Source: Paulinella micropora
Taxonomy: Eukaryota; Cercozoa; Imbricatea; Euglyphida; Paulinellidae
Direction of reading: 5' to 3'
DNA length: 64,000 nucleotides
Assembly (NCBI GenBank): GCA_019918135.1
Contig: WBZZ01005838.1
Span: forward strand, 102,001 to 166,000
Shown piece by piece: positions 25,018 to 34,440 of the stretch. How positions within the stretch are numbered: the stretch's first letter is position 1; the number at the start of each line of letters is the position of its first letter. Under the pieces are notes generated by a model, which had not been told where the DNA came from, did no database searches, and saw only the letters and a list, made by a program, of their open reading frames with translations. The position numbers and the translations under genes were made by a program.

Positions 25018-25742
25018 TAAACCAAAAAGCAGAAGCGGCAGCCCGCCAAGGCGGCCCGCAAGAGCTCGCGCTCTTTACCCCCTCCGCAGCCGGCGCCGCC
25101 GTCGCTCCCGCGTGCAGACCCTCCCAGCCTCCCTCCCACTTCCCAAGAGGCCACCACCACCACAGTCCCGCGCCCCAAACGTCGCTGCGCAAGTCTTCCC
25201 TCCCCCTCGTCGGTCAAGTGTGAGCTAGAAAGTCAAGCATTAGGCAATCCCCCGCCCCCACACCAGCACTCCGCAACAGGTGGTCCAGGAGCTGCTACGT
25301 CAGAGAAGAGGGCTGGGAGGGCAGCGCCTCTTTTCCCGATTGTGCGGCGTGCATGAACCGCCAGGCGCTAAGGGGGCCAAGCTCGGCCTAGCCTACGCTG
25401 TGCCGTGGACCGACCTCTGGTGGGGAGGAGGAGGAGGGGAGCCCCCTCCAACGCCAGGCGGACCAGCGGCGCGCAGACCCGGCACGCCCCCAACTGCCCT
25501 ATCTTGCACCTGCCCGCCTCCCAGACAGGACTCACGGCTCGCTGCTGCAGGAGGGCTCCGTCTGGGAGCTCGGTTTCCAAGACAACGACGACCTCCAGCT
25601 ACTCAACGTACGCCATAAAGACAGCGGCAACTTTCACACCACCGTCATGCAGGCCCTACGCGCCTCGGCGGCTAAGTTCTCGCTCGAGGCTTCTAAGAAA
25701 CTGATCCCTGCCGCCACCCCACAAGCAGGGGGGACAAGGTAG
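25018..25742 (+). CDS. 3' segment of the large locus
   Basis: After an Arg/Pro-rich stretch, good coding character returns from about 25425 (LLQEGSVWELGFQDNDDLQL, LNVRHKDSGNFHTTVMQALR, ASAAKFSLEASKKLIPAATP) to a TAG at 25740-25742. It is the likely end of the large gene; the part between 25020 and 25420 is poorly defined. Confidence 0.35.
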
Positions 25743-25985
25743 GCAGATAAAAAGGGAGGAGAAAAGAAACACAAGGCAGGGGGAGGGAATGGAAGGGAAG
25801 GGGAGGGGGCGAGAGAAAGAGGGAAGAGGGAGGGGAGGGCGGGGGGGGGGGGGTGTGGTTAATCCTGTCGGATACTATACAATACTTATAAAAAAGAAAT
25901 AAAAGAGAGAGAAGCAGACTTTTTTTTTTCTCTCTTTACAGTGACTCTGTCTCTCTTGCCAAAGAGTTAGGGTTAAAACTTTGGA
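25743..25985. other. Purine-rich gap with G-run and TATA-like sequence
   Basis: An AG-rich tract, a run of about 14 G (25840-25856), then ATACTATACAATACTTATAA and a T-run. No gene is seen. The ACTTATAAAAAAG may be the promoter of the next gene. Confidence 0.4.
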
Positions 25986-25986
25986 G

Positions 25987-26490
25987 ATGCCCAAAGAAGG
26001 ATCGGATTGTCCATGCTGGGAAGGAAATTTAGCCCTAAATTTTGTTACAAGCGGTCTTGGATCTGTTGCGGGTATTTTGTTGACCTGACCTGGATCGGAT
26101 TGCACTTGACTTCTGTCACCTTCTCTGCTGAATACTTGAAGGACGAAGAGCATGACCAAACAATCATGGGCCTTAACGGGGCTAACTTGGGCATTTCGAT
26201 GGTTTGGTATCTTGTATCTGTGGCCGGATTGCTCAGCCTAAATCTAGATCGTCTAAAAAGCTCATCGGAAACTAGCACTTCTAAAGCCATGGCTTCTTAC
26301 TATTACCAAACTTGCTACACCTAATCATCTCTCTTACCTGCATCATTCTTTTGGCGGTGGGGGTTGCTTTTCTGAAGAATGCGACAGAAAGCGGCACCAC
26401 CACCAACAACGACACGCAAAACCAGGCGACGTCTTGGCTAGTCTCCCTGCGACGTGGTTCTGCCAAAAGTAACGATGTCATCTGCACATA
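25987..26490 (+). CDS. Four-helix membrane protein, first part
   Basis: ATG 25987 (MPKEGSDCPCWEGNLALNF) leads into a first hydrophobic helix. NLGISMVWYLVSVAGLLSLN is a second and LLHLIISLTCIILLAVGVAF a third, followed by an Asn/Thr-rich loop (KNATESGTTTNNDTQNQATS) with likely N-glycosylation sites (NAT). These parts are in more than one frame. The topology recalls claudin/tetraspanin-like four-helix proteins, but no signature Cys motif is certain. Confidence 0.35.
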
Positions 26491-26499
26491 ATGCTACCT

Positions 26500-26863
26500 T
26501 TCCAGCGCCAGCGCAGACACTAGCTGCAACGGGTCCGCCAGTGTTGATTGGGACAGAGTCTGCGCTAACCTTTTGTTTATCTTGGCCAATGCTCTAGGCC
26601 TTGGTTTAAACTTTGCCCACCTTCTGAGCTTTTTCAAGGATAATCGCCGTTCCACTGAAGAAGAGGATAGTTCCGCACGAAAGAATCTATTGCCAAAAAT
26701 GAATGCCGTTAAGAAAGTGAAGAAGAACCTGAACCTGCGGAGGCTGGAAACAAATAATCACTTGCGGACCAAGGCCAAACTCCAAACTACTTGCATACAT
26801 TCAAGTTTTCTTAAAACAGAATATTCAATTTGCCTAGCCCTGCAAAGTCTTTTAATTAATTAA
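26500..26863 (+). CDS. Four-helix membrane protein, last helix and cytoplasmic tail
   Basis: ADTSCNGSASVDWDRVCANL is a Cys/Trp loop, followed by LLFILANALGLGLNFAHLLS, a membrane helix, and a charged tail (DNRRSTEEEDSSARKNLLP, KKVKKNLNLRRLE). It continues the previous entry. The end at 26863 is followed by TTTTAATTAATTAAAAAAAG. Confidence 0.35.
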
Positions 26864-26904
26864 AAAAAGCTTTTTGCAAAAAACAACAAGGCCAAAACCT
26901 TTTA

Positions 26905-27566
26905 TCAAACCCTGGTCTCCGGCTCCGAAGAAGCAGAAGAAGGAACAGGAGAGGAGGCTGCGACGGCCGCCTCCTCGTCCTCTCCCGCTTCTGCTTCTGC
27001 TTCCTCTCGTTCTTCCGGCGCCTTTTCTCCTTGTGCCGCTTCGCTGACAGACGACGGCTCATCCTGCGCTGGCGTTGGGGTGTGTGGCTCTGCCGCCGCC
27101 GCCTCAGCATCCTCAGCATCCTCTACCCCAGGCTCCTTGGTAATATCAACAGCGCTTTTCCCGCGCGACTTCTTGCTCACCTTGCGCCGTTTGCTGGGGC
27201 TCTGGAATTCCGCCTCATCCCCCAAGCCATACAGGCGCCGTCCGTAGTAGTGCTTGTAAGCCCTGTCGACGTCCTGCGAAGTCGCGGTGCTTCTGCCACG
27301 ACTGTACGCGTACAGGTCCACGCCCTTGTTCATGGTGTGCAGAAACAGCTCCAGCGTCTCCGTCACGCGACGCCGCAGCTCCTTGCCGCCCGTGCGCCCG
27401 ATCTTGCATTGGCGGCACAACTCCTTGAATTCAGACGGGGCCAGTCTTTTATTTCGGGCGTGTTCTTCTTCCGATGGCGCACCGCGTCGCTCACCGACTT
27501 CTCCGACCCGCGCGCGCGCTTGGTTTTCTTGGCTTTTTTGGCGTTCGGCGCCGCAGTCGTGGCCAT
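26905..27566 (-). CDS. Histone-fold protein, H4-like, with long acidic C-terminal tail
   Basis: The region at about 27420-27216 encodes GKELRRRVTETLELFLHTMN, then KGVDLYAYSRGRSTATSQDV and DRAYKHYYGRRLYGLGD. This matches histone H4 in order and spacing: the alpha-2 helix (ET...VFLENVIRDAVTYTEHAKR), the loop (KTVTAMDV), and the alpha-3 end (RTLYGFGG), with LYGLGD in place of LYGFGG. The candidate start is ATG 27566, which gives a Lys-rich N-tail (MATTAAPNAKKAKKTKRARG) in another frame than the fold. After the fold comes a KRRKVSKKSRGK basic patch and about 75 acidic Ala/Glu-rich residues, absent from cellular H4. Histones are known in Marseilleviridae, Medusavirus and relatives. Only H4 is seen here. 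Confidence 0.7.
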
Positions 27567-27589
27567 GAAATCCTACTTTTCTTCTAAAA

Positions 27590-27895
27590 GCTCTTCTTTG
27601 TGATTTGCCTCTTTCGACAAAAAAAACAAAAAAGCAAGCAGAGAAGGAAGGGGGGGCGCCCCCCCCCCCCCTCCTCCCCCCCACACACACCTCCCGTTCT
27701 TTTCCTCCCTCCCCTCTCCCCCCTCCTCCACCCCCATCCCTCCCACTCCCTTCTCTCTCTCTCTCTCCCCGCCCCTCTTCCCCCCCCTTACAACGCCCAA
27801 GGTAAAGACTCTGTCTTGCCTTTACATTCTCATTCCACAATTCGTTCATATCACTCCCCGGGGGGAACAGAGTACAAAAAAAAGAGAGAATTTTT
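27590..27895. repeat. G-run/C-run palindrome and CT-rich tract
   Basis: AAGGGGGGGCGCCCCCCCCC at about 27648-27672 and a long pyrimidine tract to 27790. It lies just upstream of the histone gene start. No gene is seen. Confidence 0.55.
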
Positions 27896-28110
27896 TTAAT
27901 TAAAAAGCTCGAAAAAAGTACAACAATTCTTTTCTACAGCCACAGCAGAGCCGTGGCTATTTTTCTTCCCAGCAGAATAATCGCCAGAATCAACCGCACA
28001 CAGTCGCTCCCGCGCTTGCCGGGTTTGCTGTCGTTGCCACACTACCAGCTCGGGGTAGTACACTGCACCTGTGTCGTCAGGTGTGCAAGGCCTTGCTTGA
28101 CCAAGATGGC
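27896..28110 (-). CDS. C-terminal segment of the zinc-motif protein
   Basis: Coding-like sequence (PDDTGAVYYPELVVWQRQQT, RQARERLCAVDSGDYSAG) ends KNCCTFFELFN, stop, followed by TTTTAATTAA on the minus strand. The final residues and the GAGCTTTTTAATTAA weakly resemble the AKCKTVEL/GAGCTTTAA cassette. It is the likely C-terminus of the next entry, in another frame. Confidence 0.4.
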
Positions 28111-28833
28111 ATATGCTTCCTTGATTGCCTTTTCTTTGTTTTGGATCTTGGCGTACTCCACCGCACATTTTTCTAGGTACGTCAAGTACGGGGGGCACTT
28201 ATTGGCAACAATGTCGTCCTGTTTATATTGTTTCATGCAAGACGCAGTAGCCCTGAGAGCTTTGACCAAGGCGGATTGAAGCTGCGCATAGTTGAAACTG
28301 TTAATGCAAATAACCTTTTTTCCTAGCTTTGATAACATCTTGGCAATGTACCCGTACAGATCTACTTTGCCTAGAAGAGATTCAACGACTTGCGTAGGAA
28401 GGTGCATGAAAACAGAAAAGACCTCTTCTTGTACGTAAGGCCTTTCGTTTGTTGGGTTGGGGTATTGATACTCTAGGCGTAGCGTGGGGTAGCCAAAGAC
28501 CTCTATCAGATGTGCCAGCAAATCCTTGACTTTTGCATCCGACGCTTTCTTTTGATCGGGTTCATGCGCAGAATATTGAAATGCATGTTTAGTACGATGC
28601 GAGCAGATGTCATGGTTTGCCTTGGAGCAACACCGACAGGTCCAGTTGGATTCGGGGTTGTGGGTAGCCGAGTAATTATTAGAAGCGTTGTTCTTTCCCC
28701 TGGAGTCGCAATAGTAACAAGCTGGGACCTGTTTTTGGATTGGCCGTTCAGCAAACGGGATCGAGGCAAACGCAAAACGAAAACCCAGCAGGGTGTCTGC
28801 TTCCTCGACGTCGACGGCGCTAAAGTCTGCCAT
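28042..28833 (-). CDS. Unrecognised protein with Cys/His cluster
   Basis: ATG 28833 starts a well-coded frame. Residues about 40-85 hold CYYCDSRG, then WTCRCCSKANHDICSHRTKH, a pattern (Cx2C...CxCCx6Cx2H) that could bind one or two zinc ions. A helical domain follows (KDLLAHLIEVFGYPTLRLEY, GKVDLYGYIAKMLSKLGKKV, LVKALRATASCMKQYKQDD). The composition differs from the Arg/Ala-rich neighbours. No family was recognised. Divergent from the gene at 29079. Confidence 0.5.
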   Translation of the reverse strand: MADFSAVDVEEADTLLGFRFAFASIPFAERPIQKQVPACYYCDSRGKNNASNNYSATHNPESNWTCRCCSKANHDICSHRTKHAFQYSAHEPDQKKASDAKVKDLLAHLIEVFGYPTLRLEYQYPNPTNERPYVQEEVFSVFMHLPTQVVESLLGKVDLYGYIAKMLSKLGKKVICINSFNYAQLQSALVKALRATASCMKQYKQDDIVANKCPPYLTYLEKCAVEYAKIQNKEKAIKEAYAILVKQGLAHLTTQVQCTTPSW

Positions 28834-29078
28834 AGCAAGGTGCCAAATGAGCTCCCCCCCCTCCGGCTTAGCTTAATTCAACACGCAAGGCACAGGTCAT
28901 ATTATCCAAATTTAGAAAAAAATGGGGGGGGGGAGGCGGGAGGGAATAAGGAGGAATAGAGGGAGGGAGGGGGGGGGGGGGGCGCCCCCCTCCCCTACTG
29001 GTACGCATTGCACGAGCCAAAAGGCCAGTGCAACCTAGTCTTCTGTCGGTGTGCCTTTCTAGAAACCAAAATTTCTGC
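28834..29078. other. Divergent gap with G-run/C-run palindrome
   Basis: A GGAGGG tract and a run of about 14 G ending GGCGCCCCCC at 28968-28990. No gene is seen. Both flanking genes start here. Confidence 0.5.
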
Positions 29079-29541
29079 ATGAGTAAGCGAGTAAACAGCG
29101 AGGGCGAAGGCGACCAAGCAAGCACCGCGAAAAGGGCAAAGCCTGTTGAACAACAAGAAGAAAACACAGAACAGCAGGTCAAGCAGCAAAGAGGCCTTCA
29201 CCCTTGTTTTGCGAGAAAGCGCCAGCGTCAACAAGGCTTGGTCCGATCAACGCGGAGCATGCAGGAATTTGTACAGAGAGACAGCGGGCCAAGAAGAGGA
29301 TCTCGCCAGGCTATGCCAAAGAGTAGCTAGTTGTCAGGGCGAGGCGGAACTGCGCGCCTTGAACCATAATCGTTTGCAAATAATTGTAGGTGCCGCCTCG
29401 ATCGCGGGGGTTTTGGAAGCAAGCATGTGTGCGATTCAGGAGAGGGGTTGCGACAATTGTATTATGTACCCCTGCGAGGAATGCGGAGAGCTGGGCTATT
29501 CCGGAGAAGCATGCGCTTGTGGCTATAATCTCCTAGCCTAG
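29079..29541 (+). CDS. Diverged paralogue of the small Cys-rich protein at 13.2-13.7 kb
   Basis: ATG 29079 gives a Glu/Lys/Gln-rich N-tail (MSKRVNSEGEGDQASTAKRA). The body in another frame has KEAFTLVLRESAS, EDLARLCQRVASCQGEAELR and NHNRLQIIVGAASIAG, then a zinc-finger-like end (CDNC...YPCEECGELGYSGEAC, CACG). Body and end match the family member near 13.4 kb in order. The role is unknown. Confidence 0.5.
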
Positions 29542-29646
29542 CGCGCCAGCACGGGCTAGAATCAATTGAGGACCGTATTTGATTTATTAAATATACAAAT
29601 CTTGTAACAGCCAATGTCATTTATAGCTTTTGTCGCGCTCGGCTAG

Positions 29647-30214
29647 CTACGCTAGCAGGGCTAGGTCGACCCCGCTTCCTGTCAGATCGACTTTACAAAG
29701 AGCCGAAAGCTTGGCGGCCAGCGTTGCCTGCGCCGCTTCGGTAATGCCCGGGCAATAAGAGAGGTCTAGCTCCCGCAAGCGCTGAGGCATTTGCAGGAGG
29801 AGGTAAGGCAAGCTCTCTTCCGTAAGCCCACAGCATCCAGCCAGCCTCAGGCGTCGAAGCTCAGGGAAATTACACAAGCGCGCCAGCCCCGCGTTTGAAA
29901 GGCGTGTGCTTTTAAAAGGCCAAGCTTAGCTCCCGGAGTCCCCGCATCTCGGACAAGTGCGCCAGCCCCGCGTCCGTGATTTGGGGGCAGCTGCCAAGAT
30001 TTAAATACTGCGTCGCCCGGAGTTGTCGCAAATGCGCTAGCCCCGCGTCGCTTATCCCTCGACAGTCGTACGTGTGAGTTGTTGCAGGTTGCGCAGACCC
30101 GACAGGTGCTGCAAACCCGCGTTGGTAATTCTGAAGCATCCACACAGATTCAGGCTGCGCAAGCCGCGCAAGCCCGCTAGGTGTGCTAGTCCCACATCTG
30201 TGATCTGAAAGCAA
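29647..30214 (-). CDS. Leucine-rich repeats, C-terminal part of F-box/LRR locus 1
   Basis: Several frames here carry cysteine-containing LRRs: RATQYLNLGSCPQITDAGLA, HLSEMRGLRELSLAF, FPELRRLRLAGCCGLTEESL, LRELDLSYCPGITEAAQATL. The unit (L..LnL..C..ItDaGLahL) is the F-box-associated LRR type. The stop is at 29647. It follows the F-box part on the same strand. Confidence 0.55.
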
Positions 30215-30642
30215 CGGCCAAGGTGAAGGCTGTGCAGCCCGCGAGAGCCCGCTAGGTGCGGCAGCTCGGCGTCCGTCACATAAGCGTTTTGCTTAAACGA
30301 CAACTGGTTGATCTTAAGAGCTCGCAGGCCCTGCAGGGCGGAAGAAAGAAGCTCTTGCCTGAATCCGGGGTGAAAGCCCACGTGGCAAATGGTGACCCCC
30401 GCCTCGCGCCAAACGTTGCACCAATTCGCGAAGCTCTTTGTATCCTTATCACTACGAAAGGCCACGGTGTCGATGTGCAGGCGCCTCCAAACGTTCTTGT
30501 CTTGGAGCAGTTCCGAGCATCTGCGGCTGGCCAGGCAAAGAGGCTCTAGCTCGTTCCAATCCATGAACGTAAGCACAGTGCGCCAGAGATCAGCTTGCAA
30601 ATTGAGCAGGCGGGGCGAGTTGGGTTCCGATAGGTTTTGCAT
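30052..30642 (-). CDS. F-box/LRR protein, N-terminal part (locus 1)
   Basis: ATG 30642 (MQNLSEPNSPRLLNL) is chosen because the upstream open frame runs through a poly-T region and into the next gene. The F-box is ADLWRTVLTFMDWNELEPLC, LASRRCSELLQDKNVWRRL. LRRs follow: NAYVTDAELPHLAGSRGLHS, CFQITDVGLAHLAGLRGLRS and CFRITNAGLQHLSGLRNLQ. F-box proteins link substrates bound by the LRR to Skp1-Cul1 ubiquitin ligases. Giant viruses of amoebae encode many of these. Confidence 0.7.
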   Translation of the reverse strand: MQNLSEPNSPRLLNLQADLWRTVLTFMDWNELEPLCLASRRCSELLQDKNVWRRLHIDTVAFRSDKDTKSFANWCNVWREAGVTICHVGFHPGFRQELLSSALQGLRALKINQLSFKQNAYVTDAELPHLAGSRGLHSLHLGRCFQITDVGLAHLAGLRGLRSLNLCGCFRITNAGLQHLSGLRNLQQLTRTTVEG

Positions 30643-30713
30643 GGCTCGGACGGCACCAAACTCAAAAAAACAAAAAAAAAATTCTGAGAGATAAACCTTT
30701 TTATTAAAAGAAA

Positions 30714-31726
30714 TCAAGTGGTAGTAGTTCCGAGCTTCAACCCAGCTGCTGTCACCCGGGGGCAACCCCGGGTGCTCAGGCTTTGCAGGGGGCGAGGGCT
30801 TGATAAGTGGGCCAAGCCGGCGTCCGTAATCAGTATACACCTATCTAGACATAGCTTGGTCAGCCGTGGCAATTTGACCAGAAACGCCAGCGCGCCGTCG
30901 CTGAGCAGGGGGCAATCCTTCAGGTCCAAAGAAACTAGCTGGGTGAAGGGTGCGAGATGGGCCAGCGCCAAGCCATCCAGCTGTCGGAAACTTAGGCGCA
31001 ACACACTGAGATTTGCTAGGCCGCTAGGTGTTTCAGCCCCCAGCCGACCAGCGCCAGTCTAAGCAGCTCCAGGTGAGACAGGTTCTTGAGTGTGGACAGG
31101 TGCGGCAGCGCTCCGTCGGAAAGCCGTGCCAGGCCTCGCAGCCTCAGACGCTTCAGGCCCACGAGCAAGGACAAGGGCGCGAGACCCTCGTTTGTGAAGT
31201 GGGCGTTGTTGTTCAGATGCAGGCATTGCAGCCGCCTAAGCCTTAGCAGGTGAGCCAGCCCCACGTTGGTCATAGGGCCACAGTCGGCAATCCGCAGCCT
31301 CCGGAGCGTACTCACGCCCGAGAGCACCTGGGCCTGGGCATCAGTGGGGCTAGTATTCACCCCGAGGTCGAGGCCCTTCAGCTGGGGCAGTCTGCGCACT
31401 ACCTCTACCACATATTGCATGGCCACATTGCACCCCTCCAGGTTTAGATAGCGCAGGCCCCGCAGAAAGGTGAGTTGTCCTAGCACCAGACCCGTCAGAC
31501 GCTGGGCCGAGGGAATGGGTGGCAGAGCTTCCCTCCCTGGCTTGGTAACGATCGATTGCAAAACACGTTCACAATTCCACAACAAAGCCAACGCCGCAAA
31601 GTCTGACTGCCGTGGGCCTTCCACGACCACCGCGCGCACTTGTGTCCTTGTGCGCCACAGCTCGGCGCAGACTCGTAGCCTCTCCCTCGGATCTTTCGGT
31701 AGCTGCAGGGACCCAATACACCCCAT
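30714..31726 (-). CDS. Leucine-rich repeats of F-box/LRR locus 2
   Basis: Two adjoining frames (31016-31726 and 30714-31004) hold about ten LRRs, such as FLRGLRYLNLEGCNVAMQYV, CGPMTNVGLAHLLRLRRLQC, NAHFTNEGLAPLSLLVGLKR, CPLLSDGALAFLVKLPRLTK and CILITDAGLAHLSSPRPLQS. After the end at 30714, TTTTAATAAAAAGG on the minus strand is a good polyadenylation signal. The gene precedes locus 1 in the same direction, probably from tandem duplication. Confidence 0.6.
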
Positions 31727-32034
31727 TCCTTCCAGACTTGACGAGGGACGGGACCCGTGATTCGCTCAAGGTTGAGAGCAAAGGCGCGCTGCCGGGGGCG
31801 CAGCGCGCGGCCCGCACGACACACACGCGCCAAGACCGCAAAAAGCCACAAGGGATCGCTGGCCACGAAAGCACAGACCAGCGTCCACAGCTCCGGCAGC
31901 GCCAGGACCAGCTGCGGGTACTTTTTCGAGTGGTCCAGACACAGGCGCTTGTGGGCACCAAGGATCGGCTTCCACATGTCGGCCAAAAGGGCCGACAATG
32001 TTTGCGAACGCCTTGGGGGGAGGGGCTTTGTCAA
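31495..32034 (-). CDS. F-box part of locus 2
   Basis: From ATG 32034 or the ATG about 19 codons on (MWKPILGAHKRLCL), the sequence LALPELWTLVCAFVASDPLW, LFAVLARVCRAGRALRPRQR has F-box spacing. The LRRs follow in the previous entry. The same order (F-box, spacer with many Trp/Arg, LRRs) is found in locus 1. Confidence 0.5.
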   Translation of the reverse strand: MTKPLPPRRSQTLSALLADMWKPILGAHKRLCLDHSKKYPQLVLALPELWTLVCAFVASDPLWLFAVLARVCRAGRALRPRQRAFALNLERITGPVPRQVWKEWGVLGPCSYRKIRGRGYESAPSCGAQGHKCARWSWKAHGSQTLRRWLCCGIVNVFCNRSLPSQGGKLCHPFPRPSV

Positions 32035-32204
32035 GAACCCGCACTCCCCCCCCTCTCCGGTGCAATTTACACGGCATACGTGGGGTGTGTGTGTGTGGGG
32101 GGGGGGGGGGTGCCCCCCCCCCCAGCCCGTCCCTTGGAGGAAGGGGGAAGTGTGTCCCTCCGGGGATTATTGCCCTCTCTTTTTTTCTTTCCTTTTTCCC
32201 GGCG
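32035..32204. repeat. G-run/C-run palindrome with TG run
   Basis: GTGTGTGTGTGTGG, a run of about 12 G and TGCCCCCCCCCCC (about 32083-32124). An apparent open frame crosses it but is an artefact of low complexity. Confidence 0.55.
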
Positions 32205-32845
32205 ATCTGTTTCGGTGAGTAAAAGCAGCAAAGGCCGCCGGCGAGTACTGTAACTCCTGTTTTATCGCCGGTTTGATTTAAAAACAACCAGAAACAAATC
32301 TTTGGTTTTTTTATTTTTAACAAAGTCGCTTTCTTTCTCTTGCTTTGGCCCTGGTAGGAGAGCCAATTGCTCGTAGGTAGGCCAGTCGAAAACTTTCCAT
32401 CCACGACACAGTACTTTAGACGTGCGTCAGAATTTGGTGCTTGGCAAACTGTGCATTTGCACTTTTTGCATTCTTTCTTGTGTCGTTTTGGTACCGGCTC
32501 CGCTACCGAGAACCACTCAGGATGTGTCTGCCGTATTTCGCGCAATAGCGACTCTCTAAACCTTTTAGTTAGCTTGATCTTCTCCGTGTGCGATATTCTG
32601 TTGAAGGGCCTGGTGTACTTGACCTCTCTGTTCCTGATGTTGCGTTGCAGGAGTTTGTTCCACTCCCTGACCAAATCCCACACGAAAGTCCTGTCTAATT
32701 GGCGGTAGAGACTCTCAGAGACCTTTCGGTAGAGTTGCTCAATGTCGCAGTCACTCAAAGGACTTTCGAAAGGGTATTTGACTTGTCCTGCAGCGAGTTG
32801 CTCTTCGACAGTGGGGATATATGGTGTATTATACGGACAAGACAT
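32205..32845 (-). CDS. Unrecognised protein with Cys-rich knuckle
   Basis: ATG 32845 opens MSCPYNTPYIPTVEEQLAAG. A helical, basic domain follows (LYRQLDRTFVWDLVREWNKL, ISHTEKIKLTKRFRESLLRE), then HKKECKKCKCTVCQAPN, a probable zinc site, and a basic end (SKRKKATLLKIKKPK). The frame stays open far into the repeat and the next gene, so the true stop is uncertain; about 32205-32330 is likely. No family was recognised. Confidence 0.4.
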
Positions 32846-33072
32846 TTACACTGTTTCTGAACCCGCTGGTTCTTTTTACTTTCTTAGCTCATTGCAAAGC
32901 TCTATGCAATTAGCTTTTAATACAACAAAATTTCATTGCACTTCTCTCAGCGCACTCCGCGGAGGGTTGCCTACCCCCCAGCAACCCACCCCCCCCCTCT
33001 TCTTTCCCAGGGCATCGCCAAAAAATGACAGACAAGGAGGGAAAAAAGAAGAGTGGGCTCCAGCCAGGCTAA

Positions 33073-33678
33073 ATGCTAGCCCTTATCTTGTTTATAGGCA
33101 TGTGGCAGGCCTCTTTGCTGGAAGCTAGTCTATTACTAGCACTACTGAGCGTGGCCTTGGCGCTCAGCCCTCAGGGCCAGGTTTCCACTCCCGTGCTTAC
33201 AAACGCTGCAACCACCGCGACTTCACGCACAGAGTCGCGCTGCAAGTATATTAAGTCTGCAATCATGCGAGAAGCAGGCTTCCCAAACGGAACCATAGAG
33301 CTTGGCTCTGTCGAGCCCTTTGCTGTAGCCGAAAAATGCCAACTCTTGCTTACCTACACCTTGCACTTGGAAACCAACCCTAGTCTTACTGACGTAGCCT
33401 ACACACCCGACCCGTCGCACGATCGCCCCCCCCCCCCCCCCCCGCAGGTGACAAGGAGGGTGAATGCTTTGCGAACATAGCAGGATACACCCAATCGCTT
33501 CGGCTACACCGGACGAAGTGGGAAGGGCCTCCGGCTGAAATGGAATGCTGCTCTGAGCGAGCCCTCCAATGTCACATACGCAGTGAGCTTTCAATGCATA
33601 AACAAAGGCACGTATACAGGCATTGTTGTCATGTTGGGGTTCGCCGCTGCCATCTCCATCTTGGGCTTGAGTGTATAG
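33073..33678 (+). CDS. Type I membrane glycoprotein-like protein
   Basis: ATG 33073 gives a strong signal sequence (LLLALLSVALALSPQGQVST). The ectodomain has possible N-glycosylation sites (NGT, NVT) and Cys residues (SRCKYIK, EKCQLLL). A long C-run lies near 33430. Coding character continues in another frame (WNAALSEPSNVTYAVSFQCI, then GIVVMLGFAAAISILGLSV), a C-terminal membrane helix ending in TAG near 33678. The copia DNA begins at that point. It is a likely surface protein; no family was recognised. Confidence 0.45.
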
Positions 33679-34328
33679 ACTCGACGAAGTATGTTGTAGC
33701 CAATGAGAGTACCTGGCACGGCGACAGGCTGTGCTTTCGTCGTTTCTATTTTCACCCAGGCGAGGCATCCGAAAGGTTGCACGAACGATTGCACAGGTTT
33801 TCGGCCCATAAGCAATTCCCAAGGGGATTTGCCTTTGCCCTTACCTCTGCAAAGGGGCGTGACCATTCGTATGGCTAGTGTCGCTTTATGTGTGTCCTCC
33901 CAAAATGTGTTAGGCAGGCCTGCATCTAACTGTGCTGCTAGTGCGCGTGTGTCGTCTGTCCTATTCATTCTTTCAGCAAAGGGGTTCATGTTAGGCTCGT
34001 TACGTGTGGTGGTTTTGAGGATGATGCCGTGTTTGTCTGTATAGTCTTTTAGTACTTTAGAGACAAACTCGCCATCTGCTCTTATCTGCTTTAGTTTGTT
34101 GCCTGACTGTCGTTCAAAGAAAGCAAATATGCGTGTTAAATGTGGCATGCAAAGCTTAGCTTCGCGGGTAGGTGTGTAGAGGTCACAAGCAAACTTAGAG
34201 CGAGAACATGTCACCCCCCCTCTGTAGTAGTTACCGTATCTTGACATTACGGGGAATGGGCCGCTGAAATCTATGTTGAGTGCTTCACCTTGCTTATATT
34301 CTAGGTCTAGATAGTTACCTCTGTACAT
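33675..34328 (-). other. Family A integrase region, copy 1
   Basis: Retroviral-type integrase core: NIDFSGPFPVMSRYG, QIRADGEFVSKVLKDY and NMNPFAERMNRTDDT give the D-D-E triad, followed by WELLMGRKPVQSFVQPFGCL. It lacks the downstream part present in copy 2. Confidence 0.75.
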
Positions 34329-34440
34329 AGGGGGTTTGTTAGGTTTGCCCTATTGCATCCATGACATGCACGTACCAGACGCATCCAATCTTTGCCAGCG
34401 ATGCGTCTGCCTACGCTCTTTGCAAACTCGTTCATTATGA

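Noticed and set aside
31766-32204. C-terminal extension of the frame that starts at 32845
   Set aside because: It runs through a G-run/C-run repeat and then antiphase into the F-box gene.
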